Of a stretch of DNA of 64,000 nt, positions 30,559-39,346 are shown piece by piece. Below the pieces are notes generated by a model that searched no databases, was not told the DNA's origin, and was given only the letters and a program-made list of their open reading frames with translations. Every line of letters starts with the position of its first letter. Positions within the stretch are counted from its first letter, which is position 1. The stretch is from Meandrina meandrites (lineage: Eukaryota; Cnidaria; Anthozoa; Scleractinia; Meandrinidae). Both the position numbers and the translations under genes were made by a program. The stretch lies in NCBI GenBank assembly GCA_963693305.1, contig OY855911.1, positions 30,768,939 through 30,832,938 of the forward strand. Reading direction: 5' to 3'.

Positions 30559-31191
30559 ATGAAAATTCCCAATTACGACGCCAGTTTGACTACAAAAAGT
30601 AATTACAAACAAGGCCACCCTTGTATGCCAGCAGATACCTTTCGGATGCTTATTTGCGGGCCAAGCAACTCTGGTAAGACAAATCTTCTCATGCATATGC
30701 TTTACAGGCTGTTGGTCTACGACAAAATTTACCTTTTCGCTAAGAACCTGCATCAAGACAAGTACCAATATATGCTTGATGATTTCGACACAAGAGTCAA
30801 TCCTGTGGCTGGCTATAATGTTATTGAAGGTACTAACGATGTTATTCCTTTGGAAACGCTGTCCACTGACAATCAAAAGATTGTAATTTTCGATGACATG
30901 GTTTGTGAAAGCAACCAAAACGACATTATCGATTATTTTATCAACGGTCGCCACCGCAATTGCAGCGTCATTTATCTTTCTCAAAGCTATTTTAAGGTCC
31001 CCAAAAACATCCGAGATAATTGTAGCCACTTTTGCATTTTCGACTTTCTTCCCAAAGAAAATAACCGTATTGCCGATGAATTGGGAATTGACAGAGCGCT
31101 GCTTGAAAGGGCTACCGATGCTAAATATTCTTTTTTATACTACGACAAACCAAAAAAAACCACACTTAAAAATTTTGACGAAAATATATAG
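30559..31191 (+). CDS. ATP: FtsK/HerA-type DNA packaging ATPase
   Basis: 210 residues, typical length for Polinton ATPases. Walker A is GPSNSGKT (34-41) and Walker B is IVIFDDMV (D112-D113). [18 protein letters not shown] after the Walker B is the conserved sensor/arginine-finger region of the A32/adintovirus family. The enzyme drives DNA into preformed capsids. Its stop codon TAG (31189-31191) lies inside the TATATAG before the fibre gene that starts two bases later, so the pair forms a tight cluster. Confidence 0.95.
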   Translation: MKIPNYDASLTTKSNYKQGHPCMPADTFRMLICGPSNSGKTNLLMHMLYRLLVYDKIYLFAKNLHQDKYQYMLDDFDTRVNPVAGYNVIEGTNDVIPLETLSTDNQKIVIFDDMVCESNQNDIIDYFINGRHRNCSVIYLSQSYFKVPKNIRDNCSHFCIFDFLPKENNRIADELGIDRALLERATDAKYSFLYYDKPKKTTLKNFDENI

Positions 31192-31193
31192 AG

Positions 31194-32804
31194 ATGGGGT
31201 TTATTAACGGTGCGACGGGTGCAACTCAAACACATGAAGAGTCTACTTCAATCCGAGGGGAAACCGGCCCTGCTGGTCCTGCTGGTCCAACAGGCGCAAC
31301 TGGAGCGCGTGGCCCTAAAGGTGAAAAAGGTGATAAGGGCAATACTGGCCCACAAGGTCCTAAAGGAGATAAAGGTGATGCTGGAGAAAAAGGAATAAAA
31401 GGTGATACGGGATCACAAGGACCGACCGGACCTGCTGGTCCTGCGGGAGCGACGGGACCTACGGGACCAACCGGAGCTACAGGACCCGCGGGGCCTACTG
31501 GAGCAACCGGACCTGCGGGTTCAAAGGGAGCTATTGGTCCAAAAGGAGAAAAAGGTGAAAAGGGTGATAGTGCGGATTTATCAACCGCTAATATTTCTGG
31601 AGATATTCTCATGAAAGACCATGCGATAAAGCAACTTGCTAATCCTACGGGTGATCAGGATGCTGTAAATCTTGGTTCAATGAAAAAATATGTGGGCTCA
31701 AATTCTATTTCAGCAGGACACTCACATAAAAAGAATGCCTTAGCCTATTTGGAGCGAGGGTCGGGCGTGACAGATGTAAACAATGTTACTTCTGTTACGT
31801 TTGAAGACTTTACATCCAACCTTCACAGTGTGAATAAAAAAGCTTATACTTTCAATCTCGTAAGAACTAGTGTCAATTCTTTCAACTCACGCTTAAAGCT
31901 AAATAAAAAACCTCTGCCCGAAGGAGAGTACACTATATGTGTCGAGTTCTTTATCCCGAAAGTTGATACTAATTGGTTTATAAGTGCTTCAACCCCTAAC
32001 CCGGTTGATACTCTTAATTACCATACCAAGCACTTCAACAGTCACAACCCGAAATATTCGCGCACCATTATTCACACACGCAAATACAAAGACAATGATG
32101 ACACTATCTATCTCGATATTTCAAATTCAGGTTATGATGGCTCTTCGCCGCTTGAAAAGGCTGCTTTGATTATTTATGGGGTAAAGGGTTATCAAACAGA
32201 TGTAGACGGAACTGTTTACGATCAGGCTTTCGTTATCGATGATGGCGAAATCACGCTACAAACCGATTTGGATATGAACGGCTTTTCGTTGAAAAATTAT
32301 GATCGAGGGTACAAAATAGAAAACGATACAATCAAATTACAAAAAGATTTAGATCTAAGTGGTTATTCGTTAAGAAATTTTCAACCTAGAATAGTTATAA
32401 CTGGAGAATGGGAATCCGATGGAAATAAAGGAGGTGGTAGAAATTATGTTAAATTCGGTAATAACCTTCGTGTAATGGCGCCATTTCCTTGTTTAATTGA
32501 GGGTGTCTCAGCTTTAATTATCGAACTAAAGGGTGCCTCTCGAACTTATGAAAGAATAGGTTTTGGTTTTAGAATACCCGGCAGTTTGTTAACTGACGTT
32601 CCATTTACAAGCGTACGTAATGCTGATGGTTTAAAATACCAATATGCTGCACCCCAAGATTCTAAAGGTGCAAGAATAAGATTAGATTCGGGACAATATT
32701 TTGCACTTAGTTTATCTCGACCTGGTCACCCAGAATCACAACTAGTTAATACAAAACGTGTATTAGTAAGTTTAATTTTAATGGACGATTTTTCTTTTAG
32801 GTAG
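31194..32804 (+). CDS. Collagen-stalk fibre-like protein, 536 residues
   Basis: After [12 protein letters not shown], residues 22-126 are 35 uninterrupted Gly-X-Y triplets with many [12 protein letters not shown] and GDK, so a collagen triple helix is likely. Next comes [19 protein letters not shown], resembling phage tail-fibre and short-beta-repeat motifs, then two [23 protein letters not shown] repeats (about 355-400) and a beta-rich C-terminal domain that may be a trimeric knob. The role as receptor-binding fibre or adhesion spike is inference from architecture; no receptor can be inferred. It has no signal peptide, as expected of a capsid protein. TATATAG lies directly upstream. Collagen-like capsid proteins are known in other large DNA viruses and phages. 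Confidence 0.75.
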   Translation: MGFINGATGATQTHEESTSIRGETGPAGPAGPTGATGARGPKGEKGDKGNTGPQGPKGDKGDAGEKGIKGDTGSQGPTGPAGPAGATGPTGPTGATGPAGPTGATGPAGSKGAIGPKGEKGEKGDSADLSTANISGDILMKDHAIKQLANPTGDQDAVNLGSMKKYVGSNSISAGHSHKKNALAYLERGSGVTDVNNVTSVTFEDFTSNLHSVNKKAYTFNLVRTSVNSFNSRLKLNKKPLPEGEYTICVEFFIPKVDTNWFISASTPNPVDTLNYHTKHFNSHNPKYSRTIIHTRKYKDNDDTIYLDISNSGYDGSSPLEKAALIIYGVKGYQTDVDGTVYDQAFVIDDGEITLQTDLDMNGFSLKNYDRGYKIENDTIKLQKDLDLSGYSLRNFQPRIVITGEWESDGNKGGGRNYVKFGNNLRVMAPFPCLIEGVSALIIELKGASRTYERIGFGFRIPGSLLTDVPFTSVRNADGLKYQYAAPQDSKGARIRLDSGQYFALSLSRPGHPESQLVNTKRVLVSLILMDDFSFR

Positions 32805-32877
32805 TAAGTTTGCCGTCACGCCCATTTATGTCAAATACAGAAGTTGTGGTGGGTTTACTTTTGACGTCTCAATAGCG

Positions 32878-33225
32878 CTAATGGGTGTAGCTCCACACTC
32901 TGCTGTTGATTGTTATCCATTTTTCGAAGCATGGGTCGTACTCTTCTGGATCGAATATGTCCGGTCCTAAATACTCTCTCTGCCTTTTTCTTGTGTAACA
33001 GAGGCTGCAGAGGTAGTTCCGCCCGCATTCTAGTTCGCATTTGTAGCAGTGCAGAATCCACGTGATCTGCTCGTTTTTCACACAGTAGGGGGCATCCAAA
33101 ATCGCTTTATTCACTTCATCCCAGCCCTCCATTTTACGTTGCCAGAGTTTGATTTTTACATACTCCTTGAGGATTTGTTCTCGAAGTTCTGCCGGAAGCG
33201 CTTGTATCAGTTCTAATGTGTCCAT
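32878..33225 (-). CDS. Small Cys-rich protein with LPxELR N-terminal motif, 115 residues
   Basis: It starts MDTLELIQALPAELREQILKEYVKIKLWQRKMEGWDEV, a short helix-bundle-like N terminus that recalls F-box or SOCS/BC-box motifs, followed by a cluster CYKCELECGRNYLCSLC (about 60-80) with six cysteines suited to zinc binding. An adaptor to a ubiquitin ligase is possible, as DNA viruses often encode such proteins, but this is inference. No TATATA motif precedes it. It is convergent to the fibre gene, with 73 bases between stops. Confidence 0.65.
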   Translation of the reverse strand: MDTLELIQALPAELREQILKEYVKIKLWQRKMEGWDEVNKAILDAPYCVKNEQITWILHCYKCELECGRNYLCSLCYTRKRQREYLGPDIFDPEEYDPCFEKWITINSRVWSYTH

Positions 33226-33258
33226 CTCTTTGCAAATTTGTTAATTATTAATTGTTGT

Positions 33259-33591
33259 TTACTTATTTACATTTGTTTGCGTTTCTTTAAATTGCAGCCC
33301 ACCGTCTTCGAAAAAAACTTTATCTATGAAGTTTATAAGCTGTTTATTGTCTCTGTTGGCTTTGTCCCGCTTGTATTCTTCCCATTTTTCCTCCGTGTAT
33401 GGGATACATTGGATTAGGGTCTTCTTGATTTTCTTTCCATTGAAATGCACATAGGGGTCTTTCTGGTATTTTTCTATTTCTTGTCCAAACTTTTTCGCTG
33501 CTGCCGCTATTACCTCTGCCAGTTTTTTATTGAAAAGCTTTTGCTGCTCGGGTGTGAGCCGTCTTTCCATGCTTGTTAACTTCTGCTGCAT
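33259..33591 (-). CDS. Small charged Polinton ORF, 110 residues
   Basis: The product begins MQQKLTSMERRLTPEQQKLF; the second Met (33570) is an alternative start. It is helical and Lys/Glu-rich throughout, with VHFNGKKIKKTLIQCIPY and EEKWEEYKRDKANRDNKQL. No family recognised. Same strand as its neighbours and close to the 115-residue gene. There is no TATA-like motif, so it may be read from a longer transcript. Confidence 0.6.
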   Translation of the reverse strand: MQQKLTSMERRLTPEQQKLFNKKLAEVIAAAAKKFGQEIEKYQKDPYVHFNGKKIKKTLIQCIPYTEEKWEEYKRDKANRDNKQLINFIDKVFFEDGGLQFKETQTNVNK

Positions 33592-33774
33592 TCCTCCAAA
33601 TGGTGGGAAAAAAAATTCACAGCATATACAGCATGATTGTGTGGTTCCACATGCTCGTGTTCGCTTTCCAGGACATTTCTTCTTCCTTTGGGGTGAATGA
33701 TGTCAAACTTATTACGGCTCAAGCTGTAGAAGCTATTCTTGATGCTGGTGATGCGTCTGTTTGCCTGTCTCCCC
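33592..33774. other. Short gap with only weak reading frames
   Basis: Neither strand gives a convincing product here. The + frame crossing it ends at 33824 and has no start motif; the - frame (ending MSWKANTSMW...) is short. It may be leader, intron or a decayed gene. Confidence 0.3.
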
Positions 33775-33918
33775 CTAATTCTGCAGACTTTTCTTTATTA
33801 TGTACTCCACCTGGTCCGGGCTAAACTCATTTGCCATTATTCTGCGGGTCAGCTGCGGCGTCATGATTGGTGTTTCGTAAACCGGCTCTCCTGTTCCCGT
33901 CAAATCGTACTCTTCCAT
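33775..33918 (-). CDS. Very small acidic ORF, 47 residues (possible exon)
   Basis: Reads MEEYDLTGTGEPVYETPIM..., ending SLQN and stop at 33775-33777. The frame stays open upstream to about 33995 (with EEEQEEVDLTD just ahead of the Met) but has no further ATG, and an acceptor-like ttcaaccag lies near 33977. It could be a small protein, or the 3' exon of the zinc-finger gene at 34006-34305. The high acidic content and open upstream frame argue that it is coding. Confidence 0.4.
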   Translation of the reverse strand: MEEYDLTGTGEPVYETPIMTPQLTRRIMANEFSPDQVEYIIKKSLQN

Positions 33919-34005
33919 GTCTGTTAAGTCGACTTCTTCTTGTTCTTCTTCACTTATGCCGTTTAAAATTGTTTCTGGTTGAATAGGTAAGCTCCTTAGT
34001 ACTAG

Positions 34006-34305
34006 TCACGCCGCCGCGCTTGTTTCGTTTTGAATTTTTGAGATTTTGCAGGTTTTGCAGACCCTTTTCACGAAATAAACCAAACTCGGGTCGTAATTGT
34101 ATGCATACAAATCGATTTCCAGATCTTTGCTTGATGTGCATTCATTACACCCGTTGTTGTGCTCAATTTTTTTGCAGATTGGGCAGCACCTGCTTATCAC
34201 TATTTTCCCTTCGTGTGGACATTTTGGTGCTTGTCTGATCTGCTCGTTTACAACTTCCTTCAATTCTATCTGGTTCATCATTGCGATTGGTTTCCGATAA
34301 GGCAT
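34006..34305 (-). CDS. Small zinc-finger-like Polinton protein, 99 residues
   Basis: The product starts MPYRKPIAMMNQIELKEVV and has Cys motifs: CPHEGKI, CCPICKK (about 40-46), NGCNECTSS and VCKTCKIS (about 82-89), consistent with a zinc-binding fold. The C terminus ends in NETSAAA and may be replaced by splicing. The ATG sits inside the inner terminal repeat (attaatATG). Function unknown. It is the outermost gene at the right end. Confidence 0.6.
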   Translation of the reverse strand: MPYRKPIAMMNQIELKEVVNEQIRQAPKCPHEGKIVISRCCPICKKIEHNNGCNECTSSKDLEIDLYAYNYDPSLVYFVKRVCKTCKISKIQNETSAAA

Positions 34306-34340
34306 ATTAATTGTTGTTACCCTGGTGCTGCGAACCTCTA
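34305..34340. repeat. Inner, diverged part of the right terminal repeat
   Basis: Inverse complement of the 18042-18078 block (tagagg..cgcagca..gtaacaacaattaata) with a few mismatches, separated from the palindromic end by the same 29-base spacer. Confidence 0.7.
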
Positions 34341-34369
34341 AATGTGCATCCGTATTGGGTGTTATATGG

Positions 34370-34530
34370 AGTAGTAATATCGGAGTCCATCAAATACTAC
34401 TGAGCAGCACCCGCCTTTTGCCTCTTTCCCTAGTACGAAGGGGTTTATCCCCGGAGTACTAGTCTCGGAAAGAGGCAAAATTAGGCGGGTGCGCCCGAAG
34501 TGGTATTTGATGGACTCCGATATTACTACT
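34370..34530. repeat. Right terminal inverted repeat of the Polinton, interrupted palindrome
   Basis: Exact reverse complement of 17852-18012 over 161 bases. The outer arm 34503-34530 pairs with 34370-34397, with the same inner stems, bubble and ggggtttatcccc tip as on the left. Confidence 0.95.
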
Positions 34531-34536
34531 TAGAGA
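34531..34536. other. Right target-site duplication TAGAGA
   Basis: Directly abuts the CT end of the right repeat and matches 17847-17852. Confidence 0.75.
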
Positions 34537-34692
34537 ATTAAATGGATTGTGACCTAAAGCATAAGTTCATAAGCAAGAAGACTACATCTAGTATTCAGGC
34601 TGTGAACCGAGCAAATTCTTTATTCTACACTGTGTACTTATTTCACGTAAAGGTTAAATTTTGACCTTGAAAAAAAAATTCTTTTGTAGAAG

Positions 34693-37051
34693 ATGCCAGT
34701 TATCGCCGTACTGTTAATGGTTTCTTTAATTTACCACAACATCTCCAGCCAGCAATGCGGAATTGACACCTACTCCATCTATCAAATGATGCTTAAGGGT
34801 CACACCTTTAAGACGTTCAAGGCTCGGCCGCTTTCGAAGGACTGCAGAGAGGCATGCAACTCTGACGTCAGATGTCAAAGTTATAACTACGTCTATTTCA
34901 AAAACATATGCGAGTTGAATAACAGGACTAAGGAGGCCAGGCCAGAGGACTTTGTCAAGGATCACGAAAGATATTACATGAGGAAGGCTCCAAACGGAGG
35001 TAATATATACAACTTGCAAAAAGATGATAACGTTAAATTATAAATTAAATTTATTTGTTAAATGAATGTTTGTCAACGGTAATAAGCTCTAATGAGATTT
35101 TTTTATTCAATCCTAGTGCCCCTAGGTTCTATTTCTGAGCTGCCCGCTGATTCGTGTAGAGAGATCAAGAAGAGTGAAGGAGGACAAGCGGTCAGCGGTT
35201 ATTACTGGTTGGATCTCGAGAAGAACGGGGAATCTTTAAAAGTCTACTGTGACATGACAACTGACAACGGTAAGTCTAGTCTGCGAACAGGTTCACATTT
35301 GAGAATACACGTACGAGTGGCACACCCGCCCTCTCATAAATCCAATAAAAGATTATTGAATCCTGAAACTAGGACGACAATTACTTTCCAGCACTTACAG
35401 AAAGTTGTACTAAATAGGCAGTTTTCTTTTTCTTTGTATCGAACTGGAACCAGCTTGCAATTGAGGCTAATGCGGGTAAATCTTTTCTAATTAACAATTA
35501 GATTATGAGCTCGAGATTTCTATGAGGTGATAGTTGATGAGGCCGCAGGCCGAATCAACTATCACCTCATAGAAATTGAGAGCGAATAATCTAATTGTTT
35601 TAGTAGAATTCTGACTGAAATAAACGCAAATAATGGTTTCCAATTATTTTCCTACGCATTATCGAACTTAACGTTTTAACAAAATCGCACGTATTGAATT
35701 GTCCTTGGTAAATTTGCAGTTGTTTACGCGCGTGCACCCGTTTTTCAATAATTTCAAGCTTTTAAAGTCAAGAAACCGCTAATGTCCTTCTTTTAGTCTT
35801 CTCGGGAATTTTATTATTCATTTACATTTAAACTTCCTTCCAAAACTTCGGAAAAAACGATAAAAACGTCGCATTTTGTGGACGACCTTCGGCAACTGCA
35901 CACTAATGGCTGATAGTGTTCAATAGCTCAGCCAATCACATTGCAGCATTTGCATTAGTGTACTAGTAGAATTCTACTAATGCAAATGAGATGAAGCTGT
36001 CTTTAATGATATTCCCCCGCATTAGCCTCCATTGCATGCTAGTTCCCGGCAGTTCAAAACCGAGAGTACGAAACTGGCCTATTGTTATTACTACTAGCTA
36101 CTTGCAAATCGTGTATGAGGAAAAAATATTTCTTTGTTCATAGCTTCAATACAAGGTTGGTGTCCTTTATATCCTTGTCATTCTTGTAAGCATATCCGGG
36201 ACTCTGGGCACTCCAAAGGAGGCGGGGAGTATTGGATGTTCGTAAGCGGTGACGAAAAAGTCCTCAAATAACAAACACGTTTAATCGTCCATAAAAACAC
36301 CTCCAAACGGTAACACGGCTAAGTCTCAACGGCACAATTCGAAAACAAAACGACCTCTCAAAAACTGTAACTCGCACACGCGAATAAAAAGTACGCGCAA
36401 TTATGCTCGCGAAGTTAAGTTACAAATTTAAAATGTAAGAGCGCGCGCGCGCTAATCGCGCGTCACTCAAGTTCAGTAGTTTTCTTCTTTACACTGGTTC
36501 GACCCCTACAAGAACGGAAACCCTTCAATACTCTGGTGTGACATGACTGCTGACGGTGTTAAGTGAAGGATAATTTCCTGAGTAAAAAGGCAATATCTGG
36601 TTTGGGAAATAAAAAGGGTAACTCGGCTTTGATTATTCTGGATATCGCGGAAACTTCATGCATTCACACTTATAAACACTTATACGACTGGCTGCTACTC
36701 GCACAGGTTGTATTTGGCATATATACATGCAGCACAGGGTGCATTTGGTATAAATGCAATGAACTAAGGGCTGTCCCGTGTTTCCAAATTGTTCGAGTGT
36801 CATCGCAACGCAATTTCGTGCATATTGATTGTATTTTCGGTAAAGTACTGCGATTGAACTTCTGTGTATAATAAAATTTTAGCCTCGTTGTCTCATACTC
36901 CCTGAAGCTTTTTTTCTGTCAAATAACTGCTAATTTTTGCTTTATTTCAGGAGGCTGGCTTTTGACTGAGAATGGCGCAAGATTGGAATGCGATGACCAT
37001 GAAAAAGCTCGAGCGTCTTCCGGCGATTTCTGGAAAGTCTTTGTTCGTTAA
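34693..37051 (+). CDS. PAN-domain secreted protein, skeletal organic matrix protein 5-like, copy 4 (last exon internally deleted)
   Basis: Exons 34693-34999, 35117-35269 and 36951-37051 join in phase 1 to 561 nt (186 residues), without a stop. The PAN exon follows ttttgtag and starts MPVIAVLLMVSLI (signal peptide). Exon 2 is normal. The last exon reads GGWLLTENGARLECDDHEKARASSGDFWKVFVR: about 145 codons between GWLL and RLECDD are absent, in frame. A tggctt(c/t)ttg repeat at both positions in copy 1 suggests loss by recombination between short repeats. The cassette exon is interrupted at about 36236-36491. Either a truncated functional product or a young pseudogene. Its promoter module probably lies 18 kb upstream beyond the Polinton. 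Confidence 0.55.
35490..35990 (+). mobile_element. MITE with two different palindromic ends, copy A
   Basis: Lies in the intron of copy 4. The left end is a palindrome (caattagattatg...gaggtgatagttgat / atcaactatcacctc...aataatctaattg). The right end is a different, smaller palindrome (catttgcattag...tagaattcta...ctaatgcaaatg). Between them is a unique stretch of about 350 bases without coding potential. Nearly identical in the opposite orientation at 40224-40720. Confidence 0.75.
36160..36566 (+). pseudogene. Interrupted cassette exon of copy 4
   Basis: Halves of the cassette exon (cattcttgtaagcatatccgg...ggggagtattgga and actggttcgacccctacaag...gtgtgacatgactgctgacgg) are separated by about 256 bases (approximately 36236-36491) with a gcgcgcgcgcg tract, absent from the other copies. 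The donor gtaagt has become gttaag-like. Confidence 0.6.
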
Positions 37052-39130
37052 AATATCTGGTCGCTTAATCCTTTAAGTACTGCAGAGTTTTAGATAATCA
37101 ACTAACGATAGTGAGTAAGCTCAAGATTTGGTACACGGTGGTAGACAAAGGTGATGGGAGTCGTTAGGATAGTTAAATAATCTGTACAAATTGTCTAATA
37201 ACATTAATAACACTTCTATAATAAATATCATAAGCCTAAAAAAATCCATGATGAGCAATTGCGAAGAAGTAAGGCCTGTGCTTTTTTCTGAGGGAGCAGT
37301 CATGTTTTTAGAGGCTAAGGAGGGCTGGTGTAAGTAGGGGCTGGGCCAGTGACTTTTTACGGGGCATAAAGCGCGGCCAAATAAATTCCTGCGCGCACAT
37401 TAGGGAGGTTTGGGGGGGGGGGGGGGGGGGTGAGTGGTTAAGAGGGGGCAGCAAAATTAGCTTCACGAGGGCCAGGAGAATTTGAGCATAGCCTTATTTC
37501 ATCTGTACGGGCCCACCGCCTCTAACTGAACATGACCGGTCCCATAGGAAATTTCAAATATTGTGATACTGGAGCGTAGATCACTTGTGAAATGTCACCT
37601 TTATCTTAAAGCTGAAAAGAAAGGATCGCGTAGTGCTGATGTCTCTTCACTATGACTTAATTCGTTAATGCCAAGTAATAAGCAACTTACTAGAATTCGT
37701 TTAGTGACATCACTAAAAATTGTCGCGTGACAATAGCGAAAGCTTTTATCTGGTTATGTTAATATGGTATTTTCAATATTACCGTCAGGTAAGTGTACGT
37801 ATTTGTGTTCCATAAAATATATGCTGGTGGTCCTCATTAGTAATAAATCCAGGTGCCAAGGGAGGGGGGGGGGGGGGGGGGGGGTGTGTTTCAAGTTCCT
37901 CTTGTTTTCCTGTGACGGATATAAGCCTCACCACCTTCAGAACAAGCAGGTCTTGAACATTAACTACAAGGTGGCTACCTAAACAATTACAAGGGGAAGG
38001 TCAAATTCTTGTGAAAATCAACATAACAACCTCATTAAACGCACAATAAAACAAGTATATACCAGTGACAGATTGTATTAAACTTGAACATATAGCTTCA
38101 CAACTTTTACTTTCTGCAGTCAATACAACGTTTCTACCTAGGGAAAAAAATAAATTCATAATTTAATACAACTTTGATTTCATTAATCCTTGCAAACTTC
38201 CACTTTTTTGTGAGACTTGGAAATTTTAGAACGAGACACCGTTCAAATATTGATCGCTTCGTTGCGCTAAATTTCGAAACCTTTATTTGTTTGGAGAAAA
38301 AGAAAGAACGTAATCGAAATATTCCTTTATTAAGCTTTCAGGAAATGAGCACTTTATTGGGATTTATTTTTAACGCCCCGCACGAAAACGCATTAACGTG
38401 AGATGGTCAAACAAATCTTGCTTTTGAAAGACTTTTTTCTGGTGGTCATCTGTTATACATATACACTGCCTGTACTTAAAAGCCGGTAGTCTGTTCCATT
38501 TTCTTTGACAGTTATCATCAACCACATATGTTTTCATGCGTGTTAAATGGTTTATGAAGACCTCGTCTCCCAGAAGACCCACTCCTATCTTCGACAAAAG
38601 TCCAAGTAAACAAGTTCATCCTGACCTTGAGAGCTTAAAGCTAACCGCAAGTAAATTGGAGTGAAATTAACGACCAGCCAGCAGAGTGGAACTAACTGCA
38701 AGCAAACTAGAGTGGAACTACAGGTGTTTCCGCAACACAAGCAACACCACAGTGAAGCAAAGCAAACCGCAAGCAAACCGGAGTGGAACTAGCCGCAAAG
38801 TAGAATGTTTCTAAGCTAGCTTGTATACAGGCAAACTATCGTCCAATAGACAATAAACTACTTTGTGTAAAAATCATCTAGACTCATGACTCATTGACCC
38901 CGCAGGGCTTTGGCCCCTCGAGGAGGAATAATACTGGTCCTCACGTATAAGTTGTAATAGAGGGAAAATACAGAGGAAATATAGTGCATACAGCCAGAGC
39001 CAGAAAAAATCTCGACTTGGTTGAAGTGAGCGCACAAGGTGGTCTCGGGTAATGATGACGTAACAAAAGCGGTTGCCTACAAGGTGCTCCTGGGTGACGA
39101 TGACGTAACAATCGTACTTGCCTCGTGACC
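37052..39130. other. Intergenic region after copy 4
   Basis: No gene is supported. Two long poly-G tracts lie at 37412-37430 (19) and 37864-37884 (21). A diverged tandem block (gcaagcaaac(c/t)(a/g)gagtggaacta) lies at about 38640-38800, and two copies of acaaggtg(g/c)tc(t/c)cgggt...gatgacgtaaca at about 39028-39108. Confidence 0.5.
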
Positions 39131-39133
39131 CCT

Positions 39134-39346
39134 ATTTTTTGTTATTAAATTTTACATAGTAAATTTTAATCAGCAAGGCAAGATGCAACTTTTGGCAAAG
39201 TGTGAAAAAATCTGCACATGGGCTTCAGAGCCACCTTAAATTTTCGTAAATTTAAAGTGGCTCTGAACCCCATGTGCAGAGGTTTTTAACAAATTTGCTG
39301 AAAGTTGCATCTTATTCTGTTGATTACAATTCGATAATAAAAAATG
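39134..39346. repeat. Foldback element around an AT-rich tip
   Basis: gatgcaacttttggcaaa...ctgcacatgggcttcagagccacctt pairs with aagtggctctgaaccccatgtgcag...tttgctgaaagttgcatc; the tip is aaattttcgtaaattt. No coding potential. Confidence 0.75.

Larger units (their letters stand above)
17852..34530. mobile_element. Polinton/Maverick (adintovirus-like) integrated element, 16.7 kb, apparently intact
   Basis: Bounded by identical 161-bp terminal inverted repeats and flanked by the direct repeat TAGAG(A): 17847-17851/2 on the left and 34531-34535/6 on the right, matching the 6-bp target duplications known for this group, with AG..CT termini. It encodes the hallmark set: protein-primed PolB, rve integrase, packaging ATPase, adenain-like protease, double-jelly-roll capsid protein and penton-like protein, plus PLA2, fibre-like and several small proteins. 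Genes run on both strands: polB, a 176-residue ORF, ATPase and fibre on +, the rest on -. No large gene is interrupted by a stop, and the ends are 100% identical, so insertion is probably recent. It splits a tandem host gene array. Confidence 0.95.

Noticed and set aside
31226..31612. 128-codon Pro/Ser-rich frame on -
   Set aside because: It is the antisense of the collagen triplets; the Gly-X-Y periodicity on + explains it.
33573..33824. 83-codon + frame at the right end of the Polinton
   Set aside because: It overlaps the start of a - strand gene and the acidic - frame, has no TATATA signal, and encodes no recognised motif; left as uncertain gap sequence.
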